Assembly (NCBI GenBank): GCA_018716505.1
Contig: DVJW01000065.1
Span: 1-41,205, forward strand
Origin: Candidatus Faecaligallichristensenella faecipullorum
Lineage (GTDB): Bacteria > Bacillota > Clostridia > Christensenellales > Aristaeellaceae
Direction: 5' to 3'
Length of the DNA: 41,205 bases
Shown: one piece after another, positions 30,651-39,273 of the stretch
How the letters are laid out: each line of letters starts with the position of its first letter
Position numbering within the stretch: the stretch's first letter is position 1
The notes under the pieces: model-generated
Databases searched by the model: none
What the model saw: the letters and a program-made list of their open reading frames with translations, nothing else
Told to the model about the DNA's origin: nothing
Translations under genes and position numbers: made by a program

Positions 30651-32138
30651 GTGTCCCGATTGCAGAAACGCATCGTCATGATCATGACCGACTCCCAAAG
30701 ATGGGATATGGTGGGCTGCTATGGAAACCCTTCCATGCACACCCCCTGTCTGGACCATCTGGCCAGCGAGGGCTTGCGCTTTGACCGGGCCTACACCACC
30801 CAACCGGTGTGCGGTCCGGCGCGCTCGGCCCTGTTCACCGGGCTCTATCCCCACAGCAACGGCATGACGGCCAACAGCGTGGCCCTGGGCGACAACGTCA
30901 AGACCGTGGGCCAACGGCTGCGGGATCATGGCTTTCACACCGCCTACGTCGGAAAATGGCATCTGGATGGCGGCGACTATTTCGGCCTGGGCCGCTGTCC
31001 GGACGGCTGGGACGCGGAATACTGGTACGATATGCGCTGCTACCTGAGCGAGATGAGCCGGGAAGACCGCCTCTATTCCCGCCAGGCCAAGGAAGCGGTG
31101 GCCGATGCGTTTTGCTACGGCCATAAGGTCACCGACCGGGCCGTGCGCTTTATTGAGCGCGCCTCAAAAGAGGATCAGGACAGCTTCCTGGTGGTCTCCT
31201 ACGACGAGCCTCATGATCCCTCGCTCTGTCCGGAGCCCTATTATTCCATGTTTCGGGATTACCGCTTTCCCAAATCCCCCAACGTGTTGGAAAAGCTCCA
31301 GGGCAAACCGGACTATCAAAAAGCCTGGGCCGGGAAGCGCCTTGAGCTCGATCCCGAAACAACCCAGATCACAGCCCCGGAGTTCTTCGGGTGCAACGCC
31401 TATATCGACAGCCAGATCGGCCGGGTAATCGAGGCGGTGGACCGATATATGCCCGACGCCCTGGTGATTTACACCTCGGATCATGGGGATTTCCTTTTGA
31501 GTCATTCGCTCTACGCCAAGGGTCCGGCCGCCTACGACGAAATCACCCGGATTCCCCTGATTGTCCGCTGGCCCGGCCATATCCGCCCCGGGGTGCATAC
31601 CCATCCGGTCTCCCATATTCAAATTACCCCCACCCTGTTGGAGGCCGCGGGCCTGCCCAAGGCCCACTGGTCGGAGGGGGAAAGTCTGTTCCCGGCCTTC
31701 TCGCGCCCCGATATAAAGACCACGGACGCGGTATTCATGGAGTTTGGCCGGTACGAAGTGGATCACGACGGCTTCGGCGGCTTCCAGCCCATGCGCGCGG
31801 TGTTCGACGGCCGGTACAAGCTGAGCGTCAATTTGCTGTCCACCGATGAGCTGTATGACCTGGAAACCGACCCGGCGGAACTCAACAATCTCATTGACTC
31901 CAAGGCCCATGCCTCCATCCGGGACGCCCTGCACGACCGGCTGCTGGATTGGATGAACCGCACCCGCGACCCGCTGCGGGGCTATTACTGGGAGCGGCGG
32001 CCCTGGCGCGCGGACGCCCGCCCGGCCACCTGGGACTACACCCTCATGACCCGCCAGCGGGAGCACGAGGAATATGAACCCAGGCAGTTGGACTACGCCA
32101 CCGGCCTGGAGATGGAGCAGGCCACCCGGCGCAAATAG
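30651..32138 (+). CDS. Type I (Cys-type) sulfatase
   Basis: 495-residue member of the formylglycine-dependent sulfatase family, hydrolysing a sulfate ester; substrate unknown. The signature CGPARSALFTG has Cys54, the residue converted to formylglycine (C-x-P-x-R), with further family landmarks GKWHLDG and SDHGDFLLSH. The metal-site motif near the start reads TDSQ instead of the common DDQ. The C-terminal LYDLETDPAELNNLID is typical of heparan/choline-type sulfatases. No signal peptide, so it appears cytoplasmic. In anaerobes the Cys is matured by anSME, which is not in the window. The start is either GTG at 30651 (AAGGA 6 bases upstream) or TTG at 30660 (GAGGG upstream). Confidence 0.92.
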   Translation: MSRLQKRIVMIMTDSQRWDMVGCYGNPSMHTPCLDHLASEGLRFDRAYTTQPVCGPARSALFTGLYPHSNGMTANSVALGDNVKTVGQRLRDHGFHTAYVGKWHLDGGDYFGLGRCPDGWDAEYWYDMRCYLSEMSREDRLYSRQAKEAVADAFCYGHKVTDRAVRFIERASKEDQDSFLVVSYDEPHDPSLCPEPYYSMFRDYRFPKSPNVLEKLQGKPDYQKAWAGKRLELDPETTQITAPEFFGCNAYIDSQIGRVIEAVDRYMPDALVIYTSDHGDFLLSHSLYAKGPAAYDEITRIPLIVRWPGHIRPGVHTHPVSHIQITPTLLEAAGLPKAHWSEGESLFPAFSRPDIKTTDAVFMEFGRYEVDHDGFGGFQPMRAVFDGRYKLSVNLLSTDELYDLETDPAELNNLIDSKAHASIRDALHDRLLDWMNRTRDPLRGYYWERRPWRADARPATWDYTLMTRQREHEEYEPRQLDYATGLEMEQATRRK

Positions 32139-32150
32139 CCCCATATACAC

Positions 32151-32188
32151 AAAAGGGAACCGGCTCATGAAAAGGCCGGTTCCCTTTT
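32151..32188. terminator. Bidirectional terminator between sulfatase and cysS
   Basis: AAAAGGGAACCGGC (32151-32164) pairs with GCCGGTTCCCTTTT (32175-32188), between convergent stops. Confidence 0.88.
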
Positions 32189-32196
32189 AAATTCGC

Positions 32197-33591
32197 TTAC
32201 GCCCTGCGCACCTTGGGCCCCTTGGGGGTGTCCTCCAGGATAAAGCCCCGGGCGGTAATCTCGTCCCTGAGCCGGTCGGATTCCTTGAAATCCTTGGCCT
32301 TGCGGGCGGCCTGGCGCGCCTCCACCATGGCCAGAATTTCCTCGGGGATCTGGCCGTCCCGGCGGTTCAACAGACCCAACACCCCGGTCATGACGCCCAG
32401 CGCGTCCAGGCCCTTTTGAATGGCCTGCTTGCCGGAAGCGGAAGTCAAGGTGGTGTTCATATCCCGCACATGCTCAAAGATGGCGCCCAGGGCGTCCGCG
32501 GTGTTCAAATCATCGTCCATGGCCGCGTCAAAGCGCCGGACCGCCTCGTCCGCCCGATCCATGAATTCGGTTTCCTGGGCATTGGGCTGGGTATCCTGGG
32601 CATGATCCAACAGGAAGGTGGCGTTGTCCCGGGCGGTATACAGCCGGTCCAGCGAGGATTTGGCCTGCTCAATCATCTCCCGGGAGAAGTTGATGGGGCT
32701 GCGGTAGTGGGCCGACAGCATGAACATGCGCACGGCCTCCAGGTCAAACTCCTGGGCGATATCCCGCACAGTGAAGAAATTGTTCTTGGATTTGCTCATC
32801 TTTTCGCCGTCCACATTGATGTGGCCGTTGTGCATCCAATAGTGCACAAAGGGCTTTCCGGTGGCGCCTTCGGACTGGGCGATCTCGTTTTCATGGTGCG
32901 GGAAGATCAAATCCACCCCGCCGCAGTGGATGTCAAAGGTCTCGCCCAGATACTTCATGCTCATGGCCGAGCATTCGATGTGCCAGCCGGGCCTGCCCAT
33001 GCCCCAGGGGCTCTTCCATGCGGGCTCGCCCGGTTTCTGGGCCTTCCAGAGGGCGAAATCCATGGGATGGCGCTTGGCCTCGCCCACGCTGATGCGGGCC
33101 CCGGCCTCCAGATCCTCCAGGTTCTGGGTAATGAGCTGGCCATAATGATGATAAGCCTGAGTGTCGAAATACACATCCCCATTGACGGCATAGGCCAGGC
33201 CCTTGTTTTCCAGCTTCTTGATCAGGCCGATGATCTCGCCGATGTGCTTGGTGGCCCGGGGATGCACGCTGGCCCGCCGGACGCCCAGGGCGTCGGCGTC
33301 CTTAAAATACTCCTCGATATACTTATCGCCCAGTTCGGCCACAGACACATTCTCCTCGGCGGCGCGCTTGATCATCTTGTCGTCGATGTCGGTAAAGTTC
33401 TGCACAAAGGTAACCTTATATCCCTTGTGCTCCAGATAGCGGCGCAAGGTGTCGAACACGATAAAGGGCCGGGCGTTTCCGATGTGGAAATAGTTGTATA
33501 CCGTGGGGCCGCAGGCGTAAATGCCCACCTCGCCCGGATGGATGGGCACAAATTCTTCCTTCTGATGGGTTAAGGTATTAAAGATCTTCAT
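32197..33591 (-). CDS. cysS: Cysteinyl-tRNA synthetase
   Basis: 464 residues. Class I synthetase charging tRNA-Cys. HIGH-type motif is FHIGNAR near residue 36, following CGPTVYNY (zinc/Cys-binding Cys); KMSKS motif at ~268 ([11 protein letters not shown]). Zinc ligands include the C in IECSAM and the HHENE motif. The C-terminal DALR-type helical domain (~330-464) ends [14 protein letters not shown]. It overlaps the end of cysE by 14 bases and shares its T-box leader, so cysteine synthesis and charging respond together to uncharged tRNA-Cys. Confidence 0.97.
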   Translation of the reverse strand: MKIFNTLTHQKEEFVPIHPGEVGIYACGPTVYNYFHIGNARPFIVFDTLRRYLEHKGYKVTFVQNFTDIDDKMIKRAAEENVSVAELGDKYIEEYFKDADALGVRRASVHPRATKHIGEIIGLIKKLENKGLAYAVNGDVYFDTQAYHHYGQLITQNLEDLEAGARISVGEAKRHPMDFALWKAQKPGEPAWKSPWGMGRPGWHIECSAMSMKYLGETFDIHCGGVDLIFPHHENEIAQSEGATGKPFVHYWMHNGHINVDGEKMSKSKNNFFTVRDIAQEFDLEAVRMFMLSAHYRSPINFSREMIEQAKSSLDRLYTARDNATFLLDHAQDTQPNAQETEFMDRADEAVRRFDAAMDDDLNTADALGAIFEHVRDMNTTLTSASGKQAIQKGLDALGVMTGVLGLLNRRDGQIPEEILAMVEARQAARKAKDFKESDRLRDEITARGFILEDTPKGPKVRRA

Positions 33592-34282
33592 GGCTTTTCT
33601 CCTTTCGAATTTCCTTCACACATGCTTGGGTGGACCGGTCCGGGCAGCGGTCGCAGCCCGGTTCGCATTTGTCTTCCAAGGCATCGATGCGCTCGCCCAA
33701 AAGTTCCAACCGCTCCTTCACCGGGTCGGGCAGATGGATCTGATCCAAATCAATGCCCACCCGCTGATCGCGCCGCTTGACGATGCGGCCCGGATTGCCC
33801 ACCACCGTGCAGTCCGGGGGGACCTCCTTGAGCACCACCGCGCTGGCCCCGATTTTGCTGTTGTCCCCTACCTTAAACGGACCCAGCACCCGGGCGCCCG
33901 CGCCCACCACCACGTTGTTGCCCAAGGTGGGATGGCGTTTGCCCACGTCCTTTCCGGTGCCGCCCAGGGTCACGCCCTGATACAAGGTAACATTGTCGCC
34001 CAATTCGGCAGTCTCCCCGATGACCACTCCCATACCGTGGTCGATAAACAATCCCTGGCCAATGACGGCGCCGGGATGGATTTCAATGCCGGTAATTTTC
34101 CGGGTTCGCTGGGAAATCATGCGCGCCAACAGTTTGAAATTGTGATTCCAAAACCAGTGGGCCCGCCTATGCCGCCGGACCGCCCGAAAGCTGGGGTAGC
34201 AAAGCACCACCTCCAGCGCCGACCGGGCCGCCGGATCCCGGCTGAGCACCGCCTGAATATCTCTTTTCAGCTGGTCAAACAT
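33578..34282 (-). CDS. cysE: Serine O-acetyltransferase
   Basis: 234 residues. Makes O-acetylserine from serine and acetyl-CoA, the first step of cysteine synthesis. N-terminal helical part, then a left-handed beta-helix of hexapeptide repeats ([58 protein letters not shown]). Catalytic His/Asp lie in FIDHGMG. ATG at 34282 follows GGGGAGGAG; the longer in-frame reading starts inside the T-box terminator. The C-terminus has an extra Cys cluster, [17 protein letters not shown], beyond the core fold. Confidence 0.96.
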   Translation of the reverse strand: MFDQLKRDIQAVLSRDPAARSALEVVLCYPSFRAVRRHRRAHWFWNHNFKLLARMISQRTRKITGIEIHPGAVIGQGLFIDHGMGVVIGETAELGDNVTLYQGVTLGGTGKDVGKRHPTLGNNVVVGAGARVLGPFKVGDNSKIGASAVVLKEVPPDCTVVGNPGRIVKRRDQRVGIDLDQIHLPDPVKERLELLGERIDALEDKCEPGCDRCPDRSTQACVKEIRKEKSHEDL

Positions 34283-34309
34283 CCTTATCTCCTCCCCTTC
34301 CCAGGGAAC

Positions 34310-34550
34310 AAAAAAACGCCCCACGTCTCCTCAGAGACGCGGGGGCGCGGTTCCACTCTGCTTAAAGAGGCCAAGCCTCTTTCACCTTTAACGCCTTAAC
34401 GCGGCCCACGTCGCCCTCTACCCCGCCAGGCGGATCAAAGGCGCGGCTCCCGGGCGCACTTGGGCCGTTTTTCCCCGTGGAGCGCTCTCAGCCGGTGGCT
34501 GCTCTTTTCTGTCGGGGCGAAAATCGGCTTACTCTTCCCGTTCAAAGCCT
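34310..34550 (-). ncRNA. T-box riboswitch, tRNA-Cys specific
   Basis: The minus strand has the T-box antiterminator sequence AGAGTGGAACCGCG (34346-34359), then a terminator stem ending in seven Ts (34310-34316). Upstream are the GAACGGGAAGAGTA start of stem I (to ~34545), GGCTGAGAG, and a specifier region AAGTGCGCCCGGGAG with the Cys codon TGC at 34456-34458. The TGGA in the T-box would pair with a U73 discriminator, which is what tRNA-Cys carries. It controls cysE-cysS: uncharged tRNA-Cys prevents termination. Confidence 0.92.
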
Positions 34551-34569
34551 TTTCAAATCAATTTAGTTT

Positions 34570-34598
34570 ATTATATGCGCAAACCCGTCCGCCGTCAA
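34570..34598 (-). promoter_or_regulatory. Promoter of the T-box-cysE-cysS operon
   Basis: Minus-strand TTGACG (34593-34598), 17 bases, perfect TATAAT (34570-34575). A 15-base palindrome AACGCCCGGGGCGTT (34597-34611) overlaps its upstream edge. Confidence 0.85.
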
Positions 34599-34644
34599 CG
34601 CCCGGGGCGTTATTTTTTGACCACCTGTTGCGAAGGGCGCACGG

Positions 34645-35730
34645 TCAATCGTAGATCCGGCCATAGCGGTCCACCGCCTCCATATAGGCCAGGATATTTT
34701 CCAGGGGCGTTCCCCCGGTGACGCTGCCCGCGGTGCATTCCACCAATCCGCCGTCCGCGCCCACCTTTTCAATATCCTGTCTGACCGCCTCAAAGATCTC
34801 CTCTTTGGTGCCGTTTCGAAGCAGAAAGGGCGGAATCTGTCCCTCGATAACCGCCTCGGGCATGGCCCGGCGGATATCCCTGGGATCGATATTGGGCCCC
34901 AAATTCACCGCGTTGATGCCCAGCTCATTAAGAAGCGGCATCAAATGGCCCATATCGCTGTCCGAATGCTGATGGCGCACATCGTCCTTCCCGGGCGCCA
35001 GAGCGGACAATATGCGCTCCATGGCGGGCATGGCAAACTTTCTATATAATTCCGGGGTCATCAGGTAGCAGTTGTCGTCGGTAAAGGAATACCCGCTGCG
35101 CCCGTTGCCCGTAAGCTTTCTAAGCGCCAACTGATAGCGAACCAGATTTTTGGAAAGCGCCTCGAAAAAGCGGGTCATGAGTTCAGGTTCGTCATACAGG
35201 AAATAGCAGAAATTTTCGGTGCCCAGGATGCTGGTGGCCATGGTCACCGGAGCCCGGGATCCTCCCCCCATGGGCGGCAAGGCGTCGTGGGTCTCCAAAT
35301 AAGCCTCCACCCGCGCCGGCCATTCCCCGGCAAACATCTCCCGCTCGACCTCCATGCGCTCCATGCGCTCCACCACGCGCTTTAAATCCCGCTCATCCTT
35401 AACCTCGCTCTCCAGCCATGGGGTTCCGCCCTCGCGCATTTCCCATTTCGCGCCCATCAAAACCTCAAAGCGCACCGGTTGAGGCGCGGGATCCTCGTCG
35501 TAAAATGTCCGGCCCAGAATCCTTCGGGTAATCTGATTGTAGGCCCGATGCACGCTGAGCCTGTATTGTTCATCCCGGTAGTACCGTAGCGTAGAGGGCA
35601 GCCGCATGGCCTCCAGCAAAAAGTGGTCGTCCAGCCAGAAGCTTATGGGCACCCGAGGTTTGTGAACATCAAATCTTCCAAAGCACCGCTCGTTTTCCGC
35701 CCAGAACTGTTTTACATCCAAGCCGCTCAC
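34645..35730 (-). CDS. Uroporphyrinogen decarboxylase-family protein (MtaA/CmuA-like), function unknown
   Basis: 361 residues of the URO-D superfamily, a TIM-barrel family that includes heme-pathway decarboxylases and corrinoid methyltransferases. Landmarks: RVPISFWLDDHFL near the start, YSFTDDNCYLMTPELY, the VRHQHSDSDMGHLMP loop, and the C-terminal VECTAGSVTGGTPLENI. Corrinoid methyltransferases of this family bind zinc with H-x-C and a later Cys; here the first is HQH and a later Cys is present, so the metal site may be altered. No corrinoid protein is nearby. The GTG start at 35730 is chosen because GGGAGGAA is 8 bases upstream and a consensus promoter (35762-35790) ends just before it; a longer open reading is not translated from this promoter. 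Confidence 0.82.
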   Translation of the reverse strand: MSGLDVKQFWAENERCFGRFDVHKPRVPISFWLDDHFLLEAMRLPSTLRYYRDEQYRLSVHRAYNQITRRILGRTFYDEDPAPQPVRFEVLMGAKWEMREGGTPWLESEVKDERDLKRVVERMERMEVEREMFAGEWPARVEAYLETHDALPPMGGGSRAPVTMATSILGTENFCYFLYDEPELMTRFFEALSKNLVRYQLALRKLTGNGRSGYSFTDDNCYLMTPELYRKFAMPAMERILSALAPGKDDVRHQHSDSDMGHLMPLLNELGINAVNLGPNIDPRDIRRAMPEAVIEGQIPPFLLRNGTKEEIFEAVRQDIEKVGADGGLVECTAGSVTGGTPLENILAYMEAVDRYGRIYD

Positions 35731-35761
35731 CGCCACTTCCTCCCAGCGCTCAGTTTTTACT

Positions 35762-35790
35762 ATTATATCCTCCAATGCATTCAGCGTCAA
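35762..35790 (-). promoter_or_regulatory. Promoter for the URO-D-family gene
   Basis: Minus-strand TTGACG (35785-35790), 17 bases, perfect TATAAT (35762-35767). It gives a short leader of about 25 bases and decides the start at 35730. Confidence 0.82.
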
Positions 35791-35931
35791 GGCGCATTGC
35801 GCAACAATAAATTTCCTTCCAGCAAAGGGCGAGGGACAGGCTCGAAAATTCCTTTCCCAGGAATCAAAAAACACTCCGGTCTCCTTTGCCGTTTTGCACT
35901 GATTTCCCAACCGGCTTTCCAAAGTCTTCGG

Positions 35932-35961
35932 TTGATTGCAGGCCGCTCTCCATGTTACAAT
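35932..35961 (+). promoter_or_regulatory. Promoter for the AI-2E-family transporter gene
   Basis: TTGATT (35932-35937), 18 bases, TACAAT (35956-35961), about 100 bases before the start. The remainder of 35791-36058 shows no gene. Confidence 0.65.
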
Positions 35962-36058
35962 AGAAATTGAGTGCGCCAGCAGGCATTGGAACCGGCGGGC
36001 CCAGGCTTGAAAGGCCGCGTGCCATTCATCCATAGAAAGCTATAGCGGAGGAAAAAAT

Positions 36059-37312
36059 ATGTTCAAAAGCGACCGGATTAAGCGCTGTATCGCGGTGGGC
36101 GTGACCGCGTTTTTGGTCATTGCGGCCGGAATTATCCTTTTCTTTGTCATCTACCGCTTCAATGACGTACAAAACGCCCTGAATACCCTGGGGGAAATCC
36201 TGACCCCCATAACCTACGGCCTGGTCATGGCCTACATTTTAAATCCGGTCTATAACTTTTTTCAGGGCCGGTTGGAGAAGTTGTTCGCCCGGCGAAAGGG
36301 AAAAAATGTCTCAAAGCGCGCCCTCAGGGCCAGCAAGGCCCTCTCCATCACCATAACTTTGATCCTGGCGCTGGTGGCGGTGACCGGCCTGCTCAGCATG
36401 GTCATTCCTCAGGTCATCGACAGCATCTTTGGCATTGTGGAAAGCCTGCCCTCCAACCTGGCGCGCCTGTCGGCCACTTTGGAAGAAACGTTGAAGTCTT
36501 ATCCCGAACTGGACGATACCGCCATGAACCTCTATAATAACCTGACCGCCATGTTGGATCAATGGATCAAAAACGACCTCATGCCCCAGCTCAACAGCCT
36601 GGTGCGCACCTTGTCCAGCGGCATCTTTGGAGCGGTCAACCTGCTGAAAAATATCGTGATCGGGGTTATTATCTGCGTGCATGTGCTCAGCAGCAAGATT
36701 ACCTTCTGCGGCCAGGTGAAAAAGATGATGTACGCGGTTTTGCCCACCCCAAAGGCCAATTTGCTGTTGGACAACGTGCGCTATACCCATCGGGTGTTCG
36801 GCGGATATATCAGCGGAAAACTCCTGGACTCGCTGATTGTGGGCCTGATCTGCTTTGCGTTCATGGCCACGTTCAATCTGCCCTACGCCATGCTGGTGAG
36901 CATCGTCATGGGTGTGACCAACATCATCCCCTTCTTTGGCCCGTTTATCGGGGCCATCCCCAGCATCCTTTTGATCTTCCTGGTGGACGTGCGTTCGGCT
37001 GTGATCTTTGCCGCCTTTATCCTGGTGCTCCAACAAATCGACGGCAATATCATCGAGCCAAAAATTCTGGGCGACTCCATTGGACTCTCCAGCTTTTGGG
37101 TAATCGTGGCCATCGTGGTTTGCGGCGGACTGTTTGGCTTTGTGGGCATGGTCATCGGGGCGCCCGCCTTTGCGGTGGGCTACAGCCTGGTGGGCATGGC
37201 GCTGGACCGCTCGCTGCGCAAGCACAACCTGCCCATTGAACTGGATACCTACATTGATCTGGACCATATGGAAGAGGAATCCGGCCAGCCGGTGGCAAAA
37301 AAAGAAGACTAA
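36059..37312 (+). CDS. AI-2E-family transporter (TqsA/YdiK-like membrane protein)
   Basis: 417-residue integral membrane protein of the AI-2E/UPF0118 family, with about eight hydrophobic segments. The first is at ~12-33 (VGVTAFLVIAAGIILFFVIY), with PITYGLVMAYILNPVYNFF typical of the second. A long periplasm-facing helical segment covers ~125-190, and the conserved C-terminal segments include NIIPFFGPFIGAIPSIL and QQIDGNIIEPKILG. Members include TqsA (AI-2 export) and Na+/H+ antiporters; the transported species here is unknown. It has a GCGGAGG ribosome-binding site. Confidence 0.9.
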   Translation: MFKSDRIKRCIAVGVTAFLVIAAGIILFFVIYRFNDVQNALNTLGEILTPITYGLVMAYILNPVYNFFQGRLEKLFARRKGKNVSKRALRASKALSITITLILALVAVTGLLSMVIPQVIDSIFGIVESLPSNLARLSATLEETLKSYPELDDTAMNLYNNLTAMLDQWIKNDLMPQLNSLVRTLSSGIFGAVNLLKNIVIGVIICVHVLSSKITFCGQVKKMMYAVLPTPKANLLLDNVRYTHRVFGGYISGKLLDSLIVGLICFAFMATFNLPYAMLVSIVMGVTNIIPFFGPFIGAIPSILLIFLVDVRSAVIFAAFILVLQQIDGNIIEPKILGDSIGLSSFWVIVAIVVCGGLFGFVGMVIGAPAFAVGYSLVGMALDRSLRKHNLPIELDTYIDLDHMEEESGQPVAKKED

Positions 37313-37386
37313 CCCGGGCCGCGCCGCCAAATGGGGCCGGAAAATGGTTCTTTTCTGGTATATTTTGTCAATTCCCGCTCCAGGGT

Positions 37387-37415
37387 TTGACGTGGGCCCT
37401 GGAAAGAGGTACAAT
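37387..37415 (+). promoter_or_regulatory. Promoter for the lipoprotein gene
   Basis: TTGACG (37387-37392), 17 bases, TACAAT (37410-37415), about 57 bases before the start codon. Confidence 0.75.
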
Positions 37416-37471
37416 AGTTATATATACCATTCTACGGTGCGAAGATTAAGATACAACGGAGGGAAATATCC

Positions 37472-38146
37472 ATGAAAAAGCATCTTGCGCTGCTTGTTTT
37501 GATGGCGCTGGTGATGGGACTTTTGAGCAGTTGCCGCTCCGACCCCACTACTCAACCCATGCCTTCCCCCACCCCTGAGGTAACGCTGGCCCCGGCGCCC
37601 ACGCCTTCCCCTACCCCTGAGCCCACCGCCGAGCCCACGCCCGAGCCGGTTCCCACGGTGGCGGTGGCGGATTACACCTATGAAAGAATTACCAACGGCA
37701 CCTTGGCCGTTCAGTTTAAGTACCCCTCCCACTGGATCAGCAACCCGGGCAAGACCACCATTTGCTACACCGAACCGGTGAACGAGGGCGAGGTGGGCGC
37801 GCGGGTGGCCGTGACCGCTTCCAAGACCTCCAAGACGCCCACCTCCAAGCAGATGAAGAACAAGATGGCCTCTTTCATCGAGAATTTGGGCGAGGAGTAT
37901 CAAAACCTGGAGAAGGGCAAAATAAACGGCAAGGCCAAGCTGTGCAAGGCTTCCGGTTACGCGCAGAGCTACACCGCCACTGTGAATGGGGTGGAAATCA
38001 CGGGCCAGGTGGTCATGGCCTACGTTAAAAACAAGAAGCGCATCTATACCTTCCATTTCAACGCGCCCACGGACCGCTTCGAAGAATTGAAGGAGGTGCG
38101 CACCACCATCAAGGATTCGGTTGCCACCTACAGCAAGAACTCATAA
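37472..38146 (+). CDS. Surface lipoprotein with Pro-rich linker
   Basis: 224 residues. Signal peptide with lipobox LLSSC, lipidated Cys at ~21. Residues ~29-64 are a Pro/Thr/Glu-rich linker of PTPEP-type repeats that would span the wall. A ~150-residue C-terminal domain (residues ~68-220) starts YERITNGTLAVQFKYPSHW, resembling the PsbP/MOG1 or DUF1795-like fold seen in other Clostridia lipoproteins, but I do not assign a family firmly. Binding partner unknown. ATG has a CGGAGGG site; own promoter and terminator, so monocistronic. Confidence 0.82.
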   Translation: MKKHLALLVLMALVMGLLSSCRSDPTTQPMPSPTPEVTLAPAPTPSPTPEPTAEPTPEPVPTVAVADYTYERITNGTLAVQFKYPSHWISNPGKTTICYTEPVNEGEVGARVAVTASKTSKTPTSKQMKNKMASFIENLGEEYQNLEKGKINGKAKLCKASGYAQSYTATVNGVEITGQVVMAYVKNKKRIYTFHFNAPTDRFEELKEVRTTIKDSVATYSKNS

Positions 38147-38157
38147 GCCTCATAATG

Positions 38158-38203
38158 AAAGGGCCGTTCCCTTTGCCGGTATGCGGAGGGAACGGCCCTT
38201 TTT
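38158..38203. terminator. Bidirectional terminator between lipoprotein and threonine-aldolase-like gene
   Basis: AAAGGGCCGTTCCCT (38158-38172) pairs with AGGGAACGGCCCTTT (38187-38201), followed by TTTTT on the plus strand; both flanking genes end within 12 bases. Confidence 0.88.
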
Positions 38204-38212
38204 GATATGGAA

Positions 38213-39271
38213 CTATTCGCCCTGAGCCTGCACCTGAGCCCAATTCAAGAAATCATCCACATCCTCATCGGTGATATCAAAGGAAGTCACCAGCCGGCAC
38301 ATACCCTGGCCCATGACGTTAAAATACATAAAGGACTGCAAGGGCTCGATCCAGCTTTCGGGCATGGTGAGAAAAATCTCGTTGCCCTGAACCGGATACA
38401 GAATGGAAACGCCCTCCATCTTTTCCAGCCCCTGGGCCAGGCGCTGGGCCGCGGCATTGGCGCGCCGGGCATTTTCCAGGTAGATGCCCTCGCCCACATA
38501 GCACAGGAATTGAGCCGCGATATAGCGCATTTTCGAGGCCAGCTGGCCCGCGCCCTTGCGCAACACCGGATAGCGGGCCTCCAGCTCCGGATTAAACACC
38601 AACACCGCCTCGCCAAAGGCGCAGCCGTTCTTGGTGCCTCCAAAAACCAACACATCCACCCCTGCGTCCGAGGTCACGCTCTTCACCGGCACATTCAGGC
38701 TTGTCACCGCATTGGAGAGCCGCGCACCGTCCATGAACAGATAGAGCCCGTTTTCATGGCAAAAGCCGCCCAGAGCACGCACCTCGTCCGGGGTGTACAG
38801 AGTGCCCACCTCGGTGAGCTGGGCAATGGCCACCACCCTGGGCTGGGCGTGATGGAAATTGCCCTTGGCCGCGAGACAGGGGCGGATCAATTCCGGGGTC
38901 AGCTTGCCGTCCGGGGTGGGAACGGTCACCAGCTTGGCGCCCAAAATGGCCTCGGGCGCCCCGGTCTCATCGTCCACCAGATGGGCCGTCTGGGCGCAGA
39001 TCACCGCGTCGCACCGGTTCAGCATGCCGCTCAGCGCCAATATATTGGCCCCGGTGCCGTTAAAGGCAAAAAACATCCCCAGCCTGCGGCCAAAAAGATT
39101 TTCAAACATGGCCTGGGCGGCCTTGGAATAGTCGTCCGCTCCATAGGGCATCTGATGGCCCGGATTGCAGGCGGTGAGCGCCTCCAAAATGCGCGGGTGT
39201 GTTCCGGCCGCGTTGTCGCTGGCCAAAGTCTTAATCGGGGTTTCAATTTCGGGAATCTGTGAAATCGCCAT
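38213..39271 (-). CDS. Low-specificity threonine aldolase / beta-eliminating lyase family PLP enzyme
   Basis: 352 residues of fold-type I PLP enzyme. Family landmarks are SDNAAGTHPRILEAL near the start, FFAFNGTGANILAL and the Schiff-base Lys in LVFGGTKNGCAFG (~residue 212). It likely cleaves L-threonine or L-allo-threonine to glycine and acetaldehyde, although related enzymes act as amino-acid lyases. ATG is 2 bases after the upstream stop, with AGGAGG inside the upstream gene, so it is co-translated with the inositol monophosphatase-like gene; no metabolic link between the two is evident. Confidence 0.88.
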   Translation of the reverse strand: MAISQIPEIETPIKTLASDNAAGTHPRILEALTACNPGHQMPYGADDYSKAAQAMFENLFGRRLGMFFAFNGTGANILALSGMLNRCDAVICAQTAHLVDDETGAPEAILGAKLVTVPTPDGKLTPELIRPCLAAKGNFHHAQPRVVAIAQLTEVGTLYTPDEVRALGGFCHENGLYLFMDGARLSNAVTSLNVPVKSVTSDAGVDVLVFGGTKNGCAFGEAVLVFNPELEARYPVLRKGAGQLASKMRYIAAQFLCYVGEGIYLENARRANAAAQRLAQGLEKMEGVSILYPVQGNEIFLTMPESWIEPLQSFMYFNVMGQGMCRLVTSFDITDEDVDDFLNWAQVQAQGE

Positions 39272-39273
39272 GA

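Noticed and set aside
34283-34324. Longer start for cysE
   Set aside because: It begins inside the T-box terminator stem; ATG 34282 has a proper GGGGAGGAG site.
35731-36033. N-terminal extension of the URO-D-family gene
   Set aside because: A consensus promoter at 35762-35790 and a good ribosome-binding site before GTG 35730 place the start downstream; the extra ~100 residues match nothing in the family.
37560-37665. Repetitive CCC/ACC/GAG-rich DNA that could be read as a tandem repeat array
   Set aside because: It encodes the Pro/Thr/Glu linker of the lipoprotein and is explained by that coding role.
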